From contig WGAR01000021.1 in assembly GCA_015494725.1 (NCBI GenBank), forward strand, positions 1 to 6,822: 6,822 bases of DNA, given 5' to 3'. Under the pieces are notes generated by a model. The model ran no database searches. It saw nothing but the letters and a program-made list of their open reading frames with translations, and was not told the DNA's origin. The position numbers and the translations under genes are program-made. Below are positions 4,804 through 6,822 of the stretch, piece by piece. Position 1 is the first letter of the stretch. The number at the start of each line of letters is the position of its first letter. The DNA is from Thermodesulfobacteriaceae bacterium (GTDB lineage: Bacteria; Desulfobacterota; Thermodesulfobacteria; Thermodesulfobacteriales; Thermodesulfobacteriaceae).

Positions 4804-6678
4804 GTGATGAGGGTTATAATCCTTCTCCTTGCGGGGTTCTTTCTTGCGGGCCCTGCGCTCGCCGGTAGCGGGTGCCTCAGGTGTCACCGGGGGATTGAAA
4901 AGATCGCCGAAAACCCGGTCATGGGCCGGCTCTCCTGCGTGTTCTGCCACCGGGGAAACCCGGAGGGAAAGACCAAGGAGGAGGCCCATCGCGGACTCTG
5001 GCGCAACCCTTCGGACCTCCGGGTGATCTCTCAAACCTGTGGTCAGTGTCATGCCGATATCGTTTCCCGTCTCCAAAAGAGCCTTCACGCCACCAGCGCC
5101 GGGATCATCAGCGCCGCCCGCTACACCTGGGCCGCGCAGAAGACCCGCCGGGCCCTTTACGCCACCTATCCGGTGCGCGACGAGGACGGGAACGTTCCCC
5201 GCGACCGCGGCGCCCTTCCCGAACTCCTCGGTCTTCCGGTCTATGACCCCGCAAAACCCATCTCCCCGACAAACCATCCGGTTGACGACTATCTTCGGGC
5301 CGAGTGCCTGAGGTGCCATGTCTGGACCCGGGGCAAGGAGCGCCCCGGGGACTATCGGGCCAGCGGATGCGCGGCCTGCCATGTGATCTACGATAACGAC
5401 GGCCTTTACAAGGGCGGAGATTCCGCCATCCCGCACGATAAACCGGGCTACCCCCGGGTGCACCGCATCACCACCCGCATCCCGGTCTTTCAGTGTCAGC
5501 ACTGCCACAACCGCGGCGGGCGCATCGGCATGAGCTACGCCGGGCTGATGGAATCCGACGGCTACTGCTCGCCCTGGAGCGGAAAGCCGGGGGTCAAGGC
5601 CGGGCGCAAGCTTCACGGAAAATGCTATAACCACCTCCTTCCCGACATCCATTATGAGCGGGGCCTTTCCTGTCAGGATTGCCACACCGAGCGTGAGATC
5701 CACGGCGACGGAAACATTTACAGCAAGAAGGAGGAGGCGGTGGAGATAGAGTGTGAGGACTGCCACGGAACGGTAAAGGGCTACGCCCCGCTCAAGACCG
5801 CCCGCGGGACTCGCCTTGCGAACTTAAAGCGCGAGGGTCGGCGGGTGATCCTTATCGGGAAACTTGACGGAAAGGAGCATCCCGTGCCCCAGGTCCCGGA
5901 GGTGATCAGGAAGAATCCGCGGGCCGCGGCGGCCATGACCATTCCCGGGCATGCGAGAAGGCTTGAGTGCTACGCCTGCCATGCGGTGTGGGCCCCGCAG
6001 TGTTACGGCTGCCATGCCCAGCATGATCTCACCGCCCGGAGCGGGGACTGGCTGCGGTATCGCAAGGCGGGGGACGAAAGCATGGAGGCCCGCGAGGGGA
6101 ACCGGGTGAAAGGGGCCTTTCGCTGGCGCGAGACCCGTTCCTATCTGCGCTGGGAAAGCCCGGCTCTGGGGATAAACGCCGAGGGGAAGGTGGCCCCGTT
6201 TATTCCGGGCTGCCAGGCCATCTTCACCCAGATCGGCCCGGACGGGAAGGTCCGTTTCCTGAACCATATCTTTCGCCTTCCAGACGGCACCTGGGGACTG
6301 GCCTCAAATCCGGTCCAGCCGCACACCGTGCGTCCGAAGCCCCGCTCCTGCGAGGACTGCCACGCCAATCCCAGGGCCTTGGGCCTCGGGACCGGGATCT
6401 TCATCGGGAAGGCAAACGGCATCCCCTTCCCCTATGCCCTTGACCGGCTGGTGGACGAGAAGGGGCGCCAGATCCAGGCCACAAGCCACGACGGAGCAAG
6501 GCCTTTCAGTCTTTCCGAGATCCGGAGGATTGAGCGGGTGGGGACCTGTCTGGCCTGCCACCGGCGGATGGCCGAACGGGCCTTCTGGGAGAAGGTGGTC
6601 CGCAGACACGGCCGGGCCCCGGACGACGCCACCCACCGCCGCCTCCTTGAACGACTTCTGTTAAAGAGGTCTCAATAA
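4804..6678 (+). CDS. Multiheme cytochrome c with 12 CXXCH motifs
   Basis: From GTG 4804 the product is 624 aa; ATG 4807, one codon later, is the alternative. Residues 1-20 are a signal peptide (VMRVIILLLAG...GPALA), so the mature protein starts GSGCLRCH and is matured in the periplasm. Twelve CXXCH heme sites begin at residues 24, 45, 79, 168, 189, 231, 290, 317, 389, 400, 516 and 582. Between motifs 6 and 7 lies a block with SYAGLMESDGYCSPW and KLHGKCYNHLLPDIHYERG that resembles large multiheme cytochromes of Geobacter-type Desulfobacterota. Three cysteines are outside heme motifs (255, 274, 470). A basic helical tail follows the last heme. No membrane helix or lipobox is present after the signal peptide, so it is soluble periplasmic or held by a partner. 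The likely role is electron transfer, or reduction of a sulfur or nitrogen oxyanion, between inner and outer membranes. A direct link to the upstream molybdoenzyme or barrels is inferred from the operon only. Confidence 0.9.
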   Translation: MMRVIILLLAGFFLAGPALAGSGCLRCHRGIEKIAENPVMGRLSCVFCHRGNPEGKTKEEAHRGLWRNPSDLRVISQTCGQCHADIVSRLQKSLHATSAGIISAARYTWAAQKTRRALYATYPVRDEDGNVPRDRGALPELLGLPVYDPAKPISPTNHPVDDYLRAECLRCHVWTRGKERPGDYRASGCAACHVIYDNDGLYKGGDSAIPHDKPGYPRVHRITTRIPVFQCQHCHNRGGRIGMSYAGLMESDGYCSPWSGKPGVKAGRKLHGKCYNHLLPDIHYERGLSCQDCHTEREIHGDGNIYSKKEEAVEIECEDCHGTVKGYAPLKTARGTRLANLKREGRRVILIGKLDGKEHPVPQVPEVIRKNPRAAAAMTIPGHARRLECYACHAVWAPQCYGCHAQHDLTARSGDWLRYRKAGDESMEAREGNRVKGAFRWRETRSYLRWESPALGINAEGKVAPFIPGCQAIFTQIGPDGKVRFLNHIFRLPDGTWGLASNPVQPHTVRPKPRSCEDCHANPRALGLGTGIFIGKANGIPFPYALDRLVDEKGRQIQATSHDGARPFSLSEIRRIERVGTCLACHRRMAERAFWEKVVRRHGRAPDDATHRRLLERLLLKRSQ

Positions 6679-6694
6679 TTGCTGAGCTTTTTAT

Positions 6695-6725
6695 CCCCCT
6701 CCTCCAGCCAGGGAGGGGGCTTTTT
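6695..6725 (+). terminator. Intrinsic terminator after the cytochrome gene
   Basis: CCCCCTCC (6695-6702) pairs with GGAGGGGG (6712-6719) in an 8-bp stem with a 9-nt loop, followed by C and TTTTT (6721-6725). It begins 16 nt after the cytochrome TAA and marks the end of the transcription unit. Confidence 0.85.
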
Positions 6726-6726
6726 C

Positions 6727-6754
6727 TTGCCTTAAATCTGAAGGGTGAGATAAT
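6727..6754 (+). promoter_or_regulatory. Candidate sigma70-type promoter for the gene at the right edge
   Basis: TTGCCT (6727-6732) as -35 and GATAAT (6749-6754) as -10 are separated by 16 nt, directly downstream of the terminator. Transcription would start near 6760-6762, only a few bases before ATG 6766, so the transcript would be leaderless or nearly so. This agrees with the absence of a Shine-Dalgarno close to that ATG. Confidence 0.45.
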
Positions 6755-6765
6755 TTTTATTTGAA

Positions 6766-6822
6766 ATGCAGTATGATATCGCCGCCAAGGTCGTCCTTTC
6801 CCGGTGCAAGGAGGCTGTCCTT
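6766..6822 (+). CDS. Start of an unidentified gene, cut by the window end
   Basis: Nineteen codons are visible, reading MQYDIAAKVVLSRCKEAVL with no stop. The frame cannot start earlier: an in-frame TAA lies at 6751-6753 with no start codon between. Codon use and the amphipathic character look coding. No Shine-Dalgarno lies at normal distance (AGGG at 6742-6745 is too far). The opening DIAAKV is reminiscent of Rpn/DUF4351-type PD-(D/E)XK proteins common in thermophiles, but 19 residues are too few to assign a family. A terminator and promoter separate it from the cytochrome, so it is probably a separate unit. Confidence 0.45.
   Translation, partial: MQYDIAAKVVLSRCKEAVL

Noticed and set aside
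4858..4887. Lipobox at the cytochrome N-terminus (ALAGSGC)
   Set aside because: The residues before the Cys are Gly-Ser-Gly without Leu at -3, and that Cys is the first of the CLRCH heme motif. Signal peptidase I cleavage after ALA is preferred.
4648..5766. 372-codon open frame on the minus strand opposite barrel 2 and the cytochrome
   Set aside because: It lies opposite two strongly supported genes (terminal Phe barrel, CXXCH motifs) and spans their junction; no signal, motif or ribosome site. Long antisense frames are common in GC-rich DNA.
6670..6692. CTCA/TGAG pair and CTTTTT just after the cytochrome stop as a first terminator
   Set aside because: The stem is only 4 bp; the 8-bp GC stem at 6695 with its T-tract is far better.
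1..6822. tRNA, rRNA, CRISPR arrays, insertion sequences, attachment sites
   Set aside because: No cloverleaf, regularly spaced repeats, terminal inverted repeats or transposase sequence was seen by reading both strands.

Overview
The window is a GC-rich stretch of bacterial chromosome in which all convincing genes lie on the + strand. Every complete product is exported or envelope-bound. A TtrA-type molybdopterin oxidoreductase, two coiled-coil-plus-beta-barrel outer-membrane proteins and a 12-heme cytochrome c together suggest an anaerobic Gram-negative (diderm) bacterium that respires or disproportionates sulfur compounds. A Desulfobacterota/Thermodesulfobacteriota-type organism fits best, but this is inferred from gene content and style, not from a marker gene.

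Layout. Positions 1-1503 carry the C-terminal half of a large molybdenum enzyme, most like the catalytic subunit of tetrathionate reductase (TtrA/ArrA branch); its Fe-S/N-terminal half lies upstream of the window. Overlapping its stop by 22 nt is a 74-codon ORF (1482-1706) for a small exported Pro/Ser-rich protein with an acidic tail and a C-terminal Cys. A short non-coding stretch (1707-1806) holds a palindrome and a hairpin. Next come outer-membrane porin 1 (1807-3261), a spacer with a very strong GC hairpin but only a weak U-tract (3300-3321), outer-membrane barrel 2 (3346-4785), and a multiheme cytochrome with 12 CXXCH motifs (4804-6678) that starts 18 nt after the barrel stop. An intrinsic terminator (6695-6725) closes the cluster. 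After it come a promoter-like sequence and the first 19 codons of another gene (6766 to the window end), apparently with almost no 5' leader.

How the genes may work together. The gene order suggests a respiratory module: a periplasmic molybdoenzyme acting on a sulfur (or arsenic) oxyanion, a periplasmic or outer-membrane electron-carrying cytochrome, and two outer-membrane channels that either admit the substrate or, with the cytochrome, form a porin-cytochrome conduit. The individual family calls rest on sequence features. The joint function is inference.
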